A stretch of DNA of 64,000 nucleotides from Ascarosepion bandense (Eukaryota > Mollusca > Cephalopoda > Sepiida > Sepiidae). A program made the translations under genes and the position numbers. How positions within the stretch are numbered: position 1 is the first letter of the stretch; each line of letters starts with the position of its first letter. Positions 11,121 through 21,439 of the stretch are shown here, in pieces. The notes below the pieces were generated by a model. The model made no database searches, was not told the DNA's origin, and saw only the letters and a list, made by a program, of their open reading frames with translations. Location: contig JBBBDQ010000227.1 of NCBI GenBank assembly GCA_037127315.1, positions 243,501 to 307,500 on the forward strand. The letters run 5' to 3'.

Positions 11121-11480
11121 GCACACGCAGGAAAAATAGGAGAGAGAGAGAAAATAGGGGAAAAGAGAGAGTGTGAGAGTGGCACACAGGAAACATGAGT
11201 GTGAAAGAAGTACACGCATAGAAAAGAGAGAGAGAAAAAGATGGAGGCACACATAACGAAAAGTTAGAGAGAGACAGCGGCATACATAAGGAAAAAGAGA
11301 CAGAAACAAACACAAAAGAAAGAAAGGGAGAGAGAGAGAGCGAGAGAGAGAGAGAGAGAGAAAAGACAAAAAGATACAAGCATACATAAGAGAGACAGAT
11401 AGACACACACGCACTTAGAAAAAGGGGGAAAGATACATTGAGAGAGAAAATGACAAACATATAGTGAGCAAAATAAATAC
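10505..11480. repeat. Long polypurine (GA-rich) tract with an embedded (CA)n
   Basis: Almost 1 kb in which the plus strand is dominated by G and A (many gagaga and aaagagag units), with (CA)n at about 10979-11017. Long leucine/serine-rich open frames on the minus strand (for example 293 and 258 residues) are purely a result of CT-only codons. Confidence 0.95.
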
Positions 11481-11504
11481 GCAAAATGGAAAATGAAGGA
11501 GCGT

Positions 11505-11905
11505 TATTTTTTTTTTAATAATCGTCTCACCTCAAGCAAAGCAGATCTACCACTGGTGCGCAGGGGGTCACATAATAGGAGAGTGAAGAGAGAGGAGACC
11601 AGGTCACAGTAGGTGTCGGAGAATGGGTAAAAGAAGGACAGGTATATTGGTGTGTAGAGAGCTGCGTGAGATAAAGTGAGAAGACGGATAGGAGATAAAA
11701 GATGACGGTTGACGTTGCATTTTGAACTCTTGAAGATTGTAGCTATCAGGGAAACAAAAATACGGGAGGGAGTTCCACAGGTGGGACGTGAAAGAAAATA
11801 AGTTGTAAGTGTAGAAGTTGTGGTTACGCTTGATTGTTTTCACGGCAAAAAAGTCTAGTAGCTCGAGTAAAGTGAAAAAAGAGAGATGGCAAACATGACA
11901 TGCAA
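11505..11905 (-). pseudogene. LINE-A C-terminal fragment with 3' UTR
   Basis: The minus strand reads KTIKRNHNFYTYNLFSFTSHLWNSLPYFCFPDSYNLQEFK, then 3' UTR ending 'tgcgcaccagtgg', and a terminal 'gaggtgagacgatt' before poly-A (seen as T8 at 11509). This is the C-terminal signature and 3' end of LINE-A. It is 5'-truncated. Confidence 0.8.
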
Positions 11906-11984
11906 TTTTGAGGCAAGCCCTTTCGATCGATGGTTAACAAGCACATCTTGAAGACAAATTTGCCGAAATAAGTTTAGTAAGTTA

Positions 11985-12242
11985 AAGTCCGAATTCCTGC
12001 TGAATTCATTGCATTCACTTACGCGCAAATACCCTTGGGAAAGGTATTAATCCGTTTATTCCTTCCAGTTATGGGTTAAATAACAGGACACATTGGGTTC
12101 TATAGCCTTGGTCGGCAACCAGTCTACCGCAGAAAGCAATGGCAACCTACTGCGGGATAATATTCTGCCCAGTCAGTCGTGTCTCTTTCGAGACATGGTC
12201 GCCCAAGCGTGTATCACGTATGGCACTTAACTGACTGACTGA
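11985..12242 (+). mobile_element. SINE-1 copy, 5'-truncated
   Basis: From 'gtccgaattcctgctgaattc' through the full body to 'cttaactgactgac'. Its 3' 165 bp are virtually identical to 12386-12547, including rare variants (gataatattctgcc, acatggtcgcc). The two therefore arose by local duplication rather than as two insertions. Confidence 0.8.
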
Positions 12243-12285
12243 ATATAATAGTTGAAAACATGGTTAAGGTTTCTACTGGGCACAA

Positions 12286-12336
12286 AGTGGGGGATCAGTT
12301 TATTACTTCATAACAATACAAAACTGATCCCCCACT
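12286..12336. repeat. Inverted repeat, 16-bp arms
   Basis: agtgggggatcagttt (12286-12301) and its exact reverse complement (12321-12336) enclose a 19-bp AT-rich loop. It sits between the two duplicated SINE-1 3' segments. Confidence 0.85.
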
Positions 12337-12360
12337 AATTACTACTTAATAATATAGTAC

Positions 12361-12548
12361 ATCTCTTCCACCTTTAGCTATGAGTCAAATAACAGGACAC
12401 ATTGGGTTCTATAGCCTTGGTCGGCAACCAGTCTACCGCAGAAAGCAATGGCAACCTACTGCGGGATAATATTCTGCCCAGTCAGTCGTGTCTCTTTCGA
12501 GACATGGTCGCCCAAGCGTGTATCACGTATGGCACTTAACTGACTGAA
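12361..12548 (+). mobile_element. SINE-1 3' segment, duplicate of the preceding copy
   Basis: Starts mid-body ('tctcttccacctttagctatg') and runs to 'cttaactgactgaa'. See the 11985 copy for the shared private variants. Confidence 0.8.
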
Positions 12549-12859
12549 GTTAAAGTCCACTTTCATAACGATTGAAATAATTGCCTCACAAAGAGGCGAA
12601 AAATGAGCAACGTAAACGACATTATACGAAAACAACCCAAATAACTACAACCAAGTTAACAAAAAATAGCAAAATAATAAAACTACAGTTTTTCAAAATA
12701 CAGAATTTAATCATGAATTCGGTTCCTTATCACCGGAAATATTTAGTTTAGCACTGAAAGTGACAACAGATGCAAGAGTAAGATAGCGGGTAATACTAAG
12801 GACAGTGGACAGCTATACAAACAACCATCTCATTACCTACGTATATCGAGTTCAAATAG

Positions 12860-12985
12860 TTCATTTCAACCTGGTGTAATGATTTCAAAGGTTCTCTCGC
12901 TAGAGCAATTACGACTGAGGTAGAAGCTCGTTCCTCACAGAGTGCTCCATATTTTATACCTTTGTGCCACATTTAAGGGAAATCG
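12860..12985 (+). mobile_element. SINE-2 relic
   Basis: Contains 'tctctcgctagagcaattacgactgagg', a degraded B-box region and 'ctttgtgccacatttaagg', in the same order as the 37262 copy. The head is missing or decayed. Confidence 0.5.
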
Positions 12986-13164
12986 ATAGATCGAGTTCAA
13001 ATTTGAAGCCGATTGTTTAATTTTATCGCCGCTCTATCACGAGCATTTGGTGCAATCGTTAAAACAAATTAAACCTTAAGGTCATATAAACAGGTAATAT
13101 CTGGTTCTCTGTCAAGGACAGGGTTTCTGGTTCCTTTTAAAAACTTTTAATTTGCTTTCAGTCC

Positions 13165-13478
13165 AAGTATGTTCGTTGTAGTGCATTGGATATTAGCTCG
13201 GAACGAGAAATCGGGAAGCCGAGTTCGAATTCCAGTTGATATTCATTGCATTCACTTACGCGCAAATACCCTTGGGAAAGGTATTAATCTGTCTCTTCCT
13301 TCCAGTTATGGGTTAAATAACAGGACAGATTGGGTTCTATAGCCTTGGCAGGTAACCAGTCTACCGCAGAAAGCAATGGCAACCTACTGCGGGATAATCT
13401 TCTGCCCAGTCAGTCATGTCTCTTTCGAGACATGATCGCCCAAGCGTGTTTCATGTATGTCACTTAACTGACTGAAAT
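13165..13478 (+). mobile_element. SINE-1 copy, near full length
   Basis: tRNA-like head 'gttcgttgtagtgcattgga', B-box-like 'gagttcgaattccagttg', full body and 'cacttaactgactga' end. Confidence 0.8.
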
Positions 13479-13484
13479 CCTTGC

Positions 13485-14984
13485 ATCTTAGCGACATTGC
13501 TTGGGACGAACTGATTAAAAACATCATCTATAACATTGATCAACCTCGAGATACGAAGAGTTACGCATTTTCAGATGATCGCAGACACAGTCTGAACCCA
13601 GGTAAAAATGTCTAACGCTGATTTTCTAGGTGTGCTTTCGAAGTACACACTGGCTTAATGCAAGCCTTCTCACTTCATTTGGCACTGTGTCAGAAGAAGC
13701 TTACGAAGCTAGAGTTAAACAGTACACGCTTCTCCCTGATACCTTTATCAAAGATATTATTTATAGAAAGCATTTTATACGTTCGTTGCATTTGCTGATT
13801 ATTGAACGAATATAACAACGCAATGTCTGACTTGTACAGAAATAATTCTGTTTTTTAATTGAGCCCATGCAACTGTCATTGACGATATTCATGTCGGAAG
13901 TAATGACGTCATTCACATAAACTTGCAAATCCATAACATCTGCACAAACAGACTGAATGACAGTGCTAAAGTGACAATCCATGTACTCTGTGATGATTAC
14001 TAACGCTTATAGCAAGCGTTTGCCGCCATTTCATAGGGGAAAAAAATGGGAAGAAAGCCGATGAACTACACTAATTTTTGTTACAGCTATTTTTTAATCT
14101 TTTCACCTTAAGCAAGGCAATAAAACCCCTAGGACGCAAGAATTTACCAAGTGTTAGAGAATATGAGAAAAACTAATATGAAGGAGAAAGGAAAATAAAG
14201 GAATAAGAATACTAGATTGTTTTTGTAACACGCTGATGCATATTGAAATCATTACGGTATTTAGTATTGTTGAAATTATCGCAAACATTTCTCTCAAGAT
14301 TTACAAACTACCTTTCGTTCAATTTTGCACACCAATCGATGACATTTGAATACGTGGATTTCATATAAACTTTACTTCGCGTTTTGATAATTCTTTTAAT
14401 TTAACTTTATAGGACTTCTTGGTAAACAATAAAGAAATGGGGAAAAATTATTTTTCTTCTTTTCCATTTTTAAAAGCGAGAAATAATTGTTTTAGATTTC
14501 TTACTCTTGAGCATGCAACATAAAAATGGCCATACATAAATTTTTCCTCTTACAGTCAAATTCCAAATGTTTGAAGGGTTTGGATTTGTTCATAGTTCTC
14601 GCAAACAAGGTGAACTGGAAACTGTATTTTTTAAAATATAAAACTTAAAGATATTCAAAAAACAATATTGCATTTTTATTAAATAAGTATTTGTTATTTT
14701 AATCATTAAATTTCTCTTTAAAAAGTGGGAGTATTTTGTATGTTAAATAATAATAAATTCAATTTTTAAAAAATTCAAAATTTTTGTATGCACACTAGCA
14801 AAACCAACTTTGTACCTGTTTGCACTTTTCTCCAAAATTTCTTTTCGATTGGTCAATGTATGGCTATTTTAGAGAGAGTGGAGTGCGGGAGGACGGACGG
14901 ACGGACGGGCTAATGAAATTCACATAATTTTATATGTAGATGACATCAAATATGATGCGTTGCTACCCTAATTTGTTGCGCTAC
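13485..14984. other. Unassigned AT-rich region with a short (GGAC)n tract
   Basis: About 1.5 kb without recognisable genes. At 14887-14908 there is a (GGAC)4 tract followed by 'gggctaatgaaattcacata', which looks like the end of an interspersed element, but no second copy occurs in the window. Confidence 0.35.
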
Positions 14985-15090
14985 ACAAATCTTTATTCGA
15001 ATCAATGTCCTTATCTTGGTTGTTAATACCACAATGTTTCGGCAGTTTTAATTTCCTAGCTTTCTTCAGGTGCCTTTCGATTCGGATTAA
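14985..15090 (-). repeat. Rep-E fragment
   Basis: The minus strand carries the 'cacctgaagaaagc...ctgccgaaacattgtg' signature of Rep-E, strongly diverged. Confidence 0.4.
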
Positions 15091-15199
15091 TTTCAGAGAA
15101 TTTCATAATAAAACCACTAATCTACGGAGGTGAATGGTTGTTCCACTGTTCACGTCTAAATGTATCTCATGTTTTTTATTATTACGGTTAGTATTACCA

Positions 15200-15352
15200 A
15201 CACTGTTTTCATTCTATCAGTTTGTACTACTCGATACATGGCTAATTGATTTTGTTTAGCGGTATATCCACTTCTGTGGCCTAAATCTATATGTTTTGTA
15301 CACAATTTTATGGATTCAGCTACAGATATTTTGTACATAATTTTATACCTTC
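15200..15352. repeat. Rep-D copy
   Basis: Shares 'ttgattttgtttagcggtata', 'ttttatggattcagctacagat' and nearby bases with 51805-51935. A weaker match is at 7418-7510. The class is unknown. Confidence 0.5.
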
Positions 15353-16445
15353 AGGACAAATGTCAGCACGAATGCTGGTGTCCCACAGGGCTCTATCCTG
15401 GGCCCGAAGCTCTTCCTTATTTTCGTCAACGACCTCCCAGATGAGATCAAGTCCCAAGTAGGCATCTACGCAGATAACACTACAATATACTCCTGCACCT
15501 GTAGGAAACCTATTGTGGCGAACAGACATAATCTCGCTGCTGACCTTGAACGGGATCTACACTCTGTGGTGAACTGGGGCAAGAAGTGGCTTTTCAACTT
15601 CAATTCATCTAAGACCAAGCTGTTGTCTGTCAACCATTACAGGCAACCTCTCCTGCCTCCCATAAGCATGGACCAAGCGATTCTCCCGGAGAGTAATACA
15701 CTACGCCTCCTTGGACTTACCCTGTCCTCAGACCTCAAATGGAACTATTATATTGAATCCATAGCAAAATCTACTGCTAAGAAGGTTTGGATCACTATGT
15801 CGATCCAGGATGTTTTTTCCACCTGAATTCATTCCTGCATATATACAAGTCAACCATCCGTCCGTGCATGGAGCACTACTTCCATTTATGATCAGGTGCC
15901 CCTGCCGTTCTCCTCAGTGTTCTTGATAAGGCTCCAAATGAGAGTCTGTAATGTGATAGGTACTGATCTGGCGGCTCGACTGCAGCCGCTTCCCCATCGT
16001 CGAAATGTGGCCTCCCTTTGTCTCTTCTATAAATACTTTCATGGCTTCTGCTCGGATGAGCTTAAGTCACTGATGCCTCCTCAACAGGTGTTTACCCGTG
16101 CAACCAGACTGGCAATTCTACTCCTGCAGCTTCTTCACTCGCACTTCCCGCCTGTGGAACTCGCTCCCGTATTCTTGCTTTCCTGACGGCTACAACCTCC
16201 AGAAATTTAAATGCAAAGTCAATACTCATCTACTAACCACTGGACTCTAGCTCTCTCCCCACCCCCGTATAACCTTCCCTTTCTCTCCACCTATGTATCT
16301 GTCATCGCACCTGCTTTCTCAGCTTTCTATTATTCCTTTCTAACTAGTTTGTACTCCTCACTCTTTTCTAATTAATCTTTTTACATTTATGTAGCCCCCT
16401 GCACATCAGTGGCGTTTCCGCCTTGCTCGAGGTGAAATGATTAAA
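15353..16445 (+). pseudogene. LINE-A, RT C-terminal half plus 3' UTR, 5'-truncated
   Basis: This is one of the longest LINE-A pieces. It starts in RT motif region B (NAGVPQGSILGPKLFLIFVND) and passes the motif-C position as IYADNTTIYS. The expected second aspartate of YADD is Asn here, so the copy is catalytically dead. It continues through LERDLHSVVNWGKKWLFNFN and LRLLGLTLSSDLKWNYYIESI. After a break near 15825 it resumes as DLAARLQPLPHRRNVASLC, then FYKYFHGFCSDELKSLM and a degraded SRTSRLWNSLPYSCFPDG. It ends with a 3' UTR containing 'gcacatcagtggcgtttccg' and 'cgaggtgaaatgatt' before poly-A at 16442. Such elements encode an endonuclease-RT that inserts copies by target-primed reverse transcription. 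The family is Jockey/CR1-like; the exact clade is uncertain. Confidence 0.85.
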
Positions 16446-16671
16446 AAAAAATATTGTTTATTGATGATTAAATGTATTGTTTATAATTTTTTAAAAAAAT
16501 GTATTACTTATAATTTTATTATAAAATGTATTTTATACGTTTTTTAATAGTGTATTGATTGTCATTTTGCTATAAAAATGTATTGTTGGTCATTTTATTA
16601 TATTATGGATTGCTGATAATTTTACTATAAAAAGGTATTGTTGGTAATTCTTTTATAAAAATGTACCTTTC
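16446..16671. repeat. AT-rich tandem array of about 28 bp period
   Basis: Diverged units of the form 'actataaaaatgtattgttggtaatttt'. The same unit type recurs at 51965-52130 and, inverted, inside Rep-C at 5215-5290, 33020-33110 and 55860-56350. The array therefore appears to be part of Rep-C in minus orientation, continuing at 16900. Confidence 0.65.
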
Positions 16672-16893
16672 CCACGCGCAAATACCCTTGGGAAAGGTAT
16701 TAATCCATCACTTCCTTCCAGTTATGGGTTAAATAACAGGACAGATTGGGTTCTTTAGCCTTGGTCAGCAACCAGTCTTCCGCAAAAAGCAATGGCAACG
16801 TACTGCGGGATAATCTTCTGCCCAGTCAGTCATGTCTCTTTCGAGACATGATCGCCCAAGCGTGTATCACGTATGGCACTTAACTGACTGGTT
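16672..16893 (+). mobile_element. SINE-1 copy, 5'-truncated, inserted in a Rep-C AT array
   Basis: Begins at 'cacgcgcaaatacccttggg' and ends 'cttaactgactgg'. The AT array lies upstream and an 'ttttactataaaaag' unit follows directly after, so the SINE split a Rep-C copy. Confidence 0.75.
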
Positions 16894-16894
16894 A

Positions 16895-17170
16895 CTTGTT
16901 CTTTTACTATAAAAAGTTTTTTTTATTCTCTCTTAGGGTTTTGATTTTTGTTTAGGCGTGGGGGGATAACTATTTATCAATACCTGGATTCTTAACAGGT
17001 GCTACTACTCTGGGTCAGTTTGGACCTGGGAGCAACAGCAATTAAGAGGCGGTTCCTGGCTACTTCAGAACCTCCAAGTGCCCGTTCTTGCCTTTCGGAC
17101 GGTGTAGATTATCACGATGCAAGGACTTGACTTAAAGTCACTTTGCTACCAAATTGAACTTCAACCCTCC
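16895..17170 (-). repeat. Rep-C copy (minus)
   Basis: Reverse complement contains the Rep-C landmarks (ggaacc.cctcttaattgctg, 'ccaggtcca', 'cccagag..gtagcacctg'). A matching arrangement is at 51960-52270. Confidence 0.5.
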
Positions 17171-17449
17171 GGTAAAAAAAAAAAAATCGATTTACACTCG
17201 AAATAATTTTTTTATTTATTTTATTTCACCAAGTTATGTTAATAAATTTTATTTCACCAAGTTATGTTAATAAATACATTCAAAATGTTAACGTCATAAA
17301 AAGAGTTTTTTTACGGTTGATCAACCACTTGCTTGGTTATTTAAAGCCAGAAATATTTTTAGATTGTCAAAATTTCTTTTGGAGATAGTAATGGTCTATT
17401 GATAAATTTCTTACTAATTAATCAATAGATTTGGGAAAAGTTGTGGATT

Positions 17450-17590
17450 CATACTTTTTCCAAGGGTATTTTGAGCGTTAAGTGAATATAATGAACCCAA
17501 CTGAAAATGGAACTCAGTTTTTCAATTAACATTTCAAAGCCATTATGTATTACACCAGCCACACATCCAGGCTTACAGCAGCTGTTAGTT
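17450..17590 (-). mobile_element. Diverged SINE-1 head with the tip of a 5S-like head
   Basis: Minus strand: 'agctgctgtaagcctggatg' (end of 5S-like part and linker, about 17567-17586), then a decayed tRNA-like head and body start to 'accettggaaaaagt'-like sequence. An old copy. Confidence 0.5.
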
Positions 17591-17935
17591 ACCAGAAGAG
17601 AAACGAAGTTGGTCAGCTTGCTTGCTTTGACTTTAATAATGATAAAAATACATGACATAGGAACAAAGAATAGCTCCCACCTGAAGGTACGTCCACATGG
17701 TACAAAGACTTGAAGATTCAAATGTACATTCTGACATTTTCAATAAAGGGTGAGAAAACCAGTTTTTTTTTTTTTTTAGAGTTGGGACAACTCTATTATT
17801 GGTTACTCTCAATGAGTGTCACGTATCAGCAACTACTTCCTGGGTTGGTTAGAAAGTTATAGAAGGATGCTTTGCATTAGCTGTTATGCAATTGGCGCTG
17901 CTTAGATTGGTTAGGGCGACTATATCACTTGGTCT

Positions 17936-18232
17936 GTAAATGATTTTATCTGAGCCAGGAGCAAACGCAGTTTTATGACTACCGATAGCGTTACCACTAA
18001 AATCAAATTGTCAGAGTTTCAAAGCAACCAGTCAGTACCTGTAACTAGGGAAAAAGAAATTAAATGGTCACCTGCAAGATTGGCTATGGCATCAATGTAG
18101 TCAATTGTAAATGATTTTATCTCAACCGGGGAGCAACCGCGATTTTATGACTGCATCACAACCAAAATCGAGATGTGAGAGTTTCAAAGTAACCATTTAT
18201 TATCCGTAACCATGAAAAAAGAAATGAAATAT
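17936..18232. repeat. Direct duplication of about 125 bp at 171-bp spacing
   Basis: The segment at 17936-18065 ('gtaaatgattttatctgagcc', 'ttttatgactac', 'gtcagagtttcaaagcaacca', 'gaaattaaatgg') recurs with about 80% similarity at 18107-18232. Confidence 0.7.
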
Positions 18233-18298
18233 GTAAATAAAAACTTTCTAGATCAAGTGACACTCGGCAGAAAAGATATTTCGGCCATAAGCATATAT

Positions 18299-18556
18299 CA
18301 GTCGGTTAAGTACCATACGTGATGTGTGCATGGGCAATCCATGATTGATTAAGCAGGACATTTTCTCGCGGTTAGTTACCATTTTTTTCTATGGTAGACT
18401 GGTTGTCAACCAGGTTAATAGAATCCAGTCTGTTTTGCTATTCAACTCCTAACTGGAGGGAGAAATTATTCACAAGAATATTTGTGTGTAAGTGAATGCT
18501 ACGAATTTAGCTGGAATTCGAACTCGGTTCTCTGATTTCTTATTCCGCCACAACGC
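18299..18556 (-). mobile_element. SINE-1 copy
   Basis: Minus orientation, from the 'cagtcggttaagtaccata' end to the head region 'ccgccacaacgc'. The (TA)n tract replaces the first bases of the head. Confidence 0.75.
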
Positions 18557-18557
18557 G

Positions 18558-18600
<43 letters not shown>
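18557..18600. repeat. (TA)n microsatellite
   Basis: About 44 bp at the junction of SINE-1 and the Helitron-like element. Confidence 0.97.
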
Positions 18601-18604
<4 letters not shown>

Positions 18605-19057
18605 TATTTATAAATGGAACTTTGTGTGTGTATGTGTGTGTGTGTCCGTTACCTATAGACTCTGTTGTACTATAAGCATCTACGAGTGTTCTTAGCTAGG
18701 ATTTGTGTCGAGGTACCCCCAATAAATATCGAAAATCGATAATCGAAAAAATCGGGTTATAGAAGGAGTGGTCCGATTTTAATCAAATTTGATACACTCA
18801 TAGACAAAGACATAAGAAACGATATTGAGAAGCTTCAACGTTTGCAGTTCTTACAATAGTGCAGGAAATCGATAATATATATATAAAAGACAAGATGTTT
18901 GTGTGTGTGTTTGTTTATCTGTCTGTATGTCCTTTATACAAATCCACAATTTTTATCCGATTCTCACCAAACTTCATACAAATATTCTTTAGGCTGAGTC
19001 TGAGCTCCAGTTTTAAAGCTTTCATTAGACCTGACCAACGCCGGGCTATACTGCTAG
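18597..19057 (+). mobile_element. Helitron-like non-autonomous element, internally deleted
   Basis: Collinear with 53408-53934 but lacking about 40 bp after 'cctatagactc' and about 15 bp ('agaactatggattag') near the 3' end. It ends 'caacgccgggctatactg' + CTAG followed by T. The 5' TC is lost in the (TA)n tract. Confidence 0.6.
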
Positions 19058-19379
19058 TATATATATACACAAAGTGTCCATAAAGTTAATGTGCAATTTA
19101 TAACTTTATGTGTATGTGTGATACACACGGAGTTTGTGGACACCCTGTATATATAGCCAGGTTGTATTCCAGATAAAAGCGTTAAAAATCAAAATCTCAG
19201 TCGGGTAGAATTATGATTTGAGATGAAGATCAAAGAGAAGATTGAATTTTCGCTGCCTGAAGGGACGATCTGATCCATTGGTCTGTTGTGAGACAAACAG
19301 GAGTAGCAGCTAAAGATATACCAAGTGTAACTTACATATTACTAGACTGTGTTCGATGAATCCATTAATAAAGAACCCC

Positions 19380-19875
19380 GTATATTTTTTTTATAATCGT
19401 TTTACTCCAAGCGAAGTAGTACTGCAACTGGTGCGCAGGGGTTACATGAGAGAAAAGCGAAAAGAAAGAAGAACATGTTTCAGGAGGTGTCGGTGAAAGG
19501 ATAAGAGAAAGATGGGAATTAAGGAGATAAAAGATGGCAATTGACAACGCATTTAAACTTTTGGTGATTGTAGCTATCAGGGAAGCAAATATATGAAAGG
19601 GAGTTTTACAAGCGAGAAGTGCGAGAAAAGAATCTGTCTGACTTACATTTGAATGTAAAACGGTGAGACCTAGTTGCCAATTGATTAGCGATAGTAAATT
19701 CGTGGAGAGAGGCATGAGGTAATTAAATGCGTCAGAGAGGAAGCCGTGACAAAATTTGTAGAAAAGACAAAGGGGAGCCACATACTGTAGGTGAGAAAGT
19801 GACTAAAGTCGAGCTGTCAAGTCGGGATCGACTGCACTGTAGATCCTCCTTGAGATTTTGTTTATCCAAAAGACC
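19380..19875 (-). pseudogene. LINE-A C-terminal fragment with 3' UTR
   Basis: Minus strand: APLCLFYKFCHGFLSDAFNY, then FKCKSDRFFSRTSRL-like degraded sequence, 'IFASLIATITKSLNALS', and the 3' UTR with 'aacccctgcgcaccagttgc' and a T-rich (poly-A) end at about 19388. The 5' limit near 19870 lies in 'gcagtcgatcccgacttgac' (DLTARL). Confidence 0.75.
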
Positions 19876-20324
19876 TTTTTTTTTCTTTTATTAAGGCGAT
19901 ATCTTGAAACTGTCTGATATTTAGACACTGTCTTATATCTGGAAACTATCTTATAGAAAACTGATCTTTTTTATTATTGAACGTAGAGCAGGCCTTTCTC
20001 ATTTTTTGTTAACACCGACGCAAACATAAATAAAACCACGGCGTGCCACAGAAGCTGATTAGTCAATGAACACAACTGACCGAGGGACTGGCTCATATGT
20101 TCCCAAAAGTGGGAGCATATTCGCTCTTGTTTATCAGTCACTGTAACATGCTAGTGATGAGATATTTTGATAAATATCTAGCGATGTCATCATCATTTAT
20201 CCATCACACCCAGATGGTGCATAGGGCAGCAACCTTTTGTTGCTGTTTCTGTAACAAACTGTTTTTTACGCGGCAGGGTTGTTAGCCCTGCACCCAACCC
20301 CCAAACCCTCAAACCTGGAGGACC

Positions 20325-20442
20325 GTTTACAGCACCTGGTATTCACAAATGGTCACCCATTTAAGTACTGACCAGGCTCGATGTTGCTTAACTTCGGTAA
20401 TCGGACGGGAACCGGAGTATTCAGCACGATATAGCCGTAGAC
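20325..20442 (-). rRNA. 5S rRNA-like sequence, full length (probable pseudogene or SINE head)
   Basis: The minus strand reads GTCTACGGCTATATCGTGCT ... ACCGAAGTTAAGCAACATCG ... GCCTGGTCAGTACTTAAATG ... GAATACCAGGTGCTGTAAAC, about 118 nt. It is collinear with animal 5S rRNA over its whole length, including the internal control region (AAGTTAAGCAACATCGAGCC and the TACTTAAATGGGTGACC block). Several substitutions against the usual animal 5S (for example TACTTAAATG for TACTTGGATG) argue for a decayed copy. Unlike the other 5S pieces in the window, no SINE-1 tRNA-like head follows. It may be a retro-pseudogene, or the head of a SINE whose body is unrecognised. Confidence 0.85.
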
Positions 20443-20699
20443 AGCGATGGCATAGGGCATTGAAAATGTGTTCAAGGGAATAAGAACGATGTCAATATAA
20501 GGAGACCCAAATGAAATAAGAATATTTTTGACGATTCCATTGTTAGTGAGACTACCCTTCTACTTTTCTCTTATATGTGAGGCCGTGAGTATTTTTCCCA
20601 TCCGAGAGTATAATAAATAAACCAGAGAAAAGTTTTTAAACAATTCTCAAGAAGCTTGATTTGTAGATAAGTTCTAAAGTATCAGTGCAAATCCTTAGC

Positions 20700-21432
20700 A
20701 TTTAAATTATTAAAATCAATATCTCGAGATTGTAAGAAGGTCGGGTCTCTGTGTCGGGCGAAGAAATTTTCTTTTAAATCCATGTTAAATCCAGTAAATC
20801 CATGTTAAATCCAGTAAATCCATGTTAAATCCAGTAAATCCATCATGCACATTTACAAATCTGCCATCCGCACGTGCGTTGCATACTGCTGTCATATCTA
20901 GAAAGGCGCCTCTGCTGCTCACCTTGGAGTTCTCCACAGGATGTGGCTTTCCTCTGTCTCTTCTACAAATATATTCACGGCTTCTCCTCCGACGAGCTTA
21001 GATCCTTGGTGCCCCCTTTACGCGAATTTACTTGAGCTACTAGACTGGCAACAGGTTCCCACCGTTTTATCGTGAAAACAATCAAGTGTAACTACAACTT
21101 CTACTTTACTACTTTATCAACTTCTTTTCTCGCACTTCCCGCCTGTGGAACTCTCTTTCGTATTCTTGTTTCCCTGATAGCTACAATCTCCAAGAGTTTA
21201 AATGCAACGTCAACTGTCATCTCTTATCTCTTTGATTCACAGCCGTCTTCTCACTTTACACATTACTCTCACGCAGTTCTTTTTACACCAATGTACTCGT
21301 CCTTCTCTTACCCATTTTCCAGCACCTACACTGACCTGTTCTCTTCCCTCTCTTCACTCTTCTTTTATGTAACCCTCTGCGCACCGGTGACAGTTCTGCC
21401 TTGCTTGGGGTGAGACGATTATAAAAAAAAAG
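20700..21432 (+). pseudogene. LINE-A fragment, C-terminal region plus 3' UTR
   Basis: Begins with degraded 'KVGSLCRAKKFFS', continues 'YKSAIRTCVAYCCHI', then a deletion brings in 'RMWLSSVSSTNIFTASPPTS' (off-frame HRRDVASLCLFYKYFHGFSSDEL). It then reads KTIKCNYNFYFTTLSTSFLA and a degraded CGTLFRILVSLIATISKSLN, in the frame of one 113-residue ORF (21072-21413). The 3' UTR ends 'gcgcaccggtgacagttctg' and 'ggggtgagacgatt' + poly-A. Multiple frameshifts; dead. Confidence 0.8.
20778..20843 (+). repeat. 20-bp x 3 tandem repeat inside LINE-A
   Basis: The unit catgttaaatccagtaaatc is repeated exactly at 20781, 20801 and 20821. It interrupts the LINE-A codons that read '...FFSxESILHIYKS' in other copies. 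Confidence 0.95.
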
Positions 21433-21439
21433 TTATTTT

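Noticed and set aside
10373..11484. Leucine/serine-rich open frames up to 293 codons on the minus strand
   Set aside because: Pure consequence of a CT-only strand, which cannot contain stop codons; several frames are open at once.
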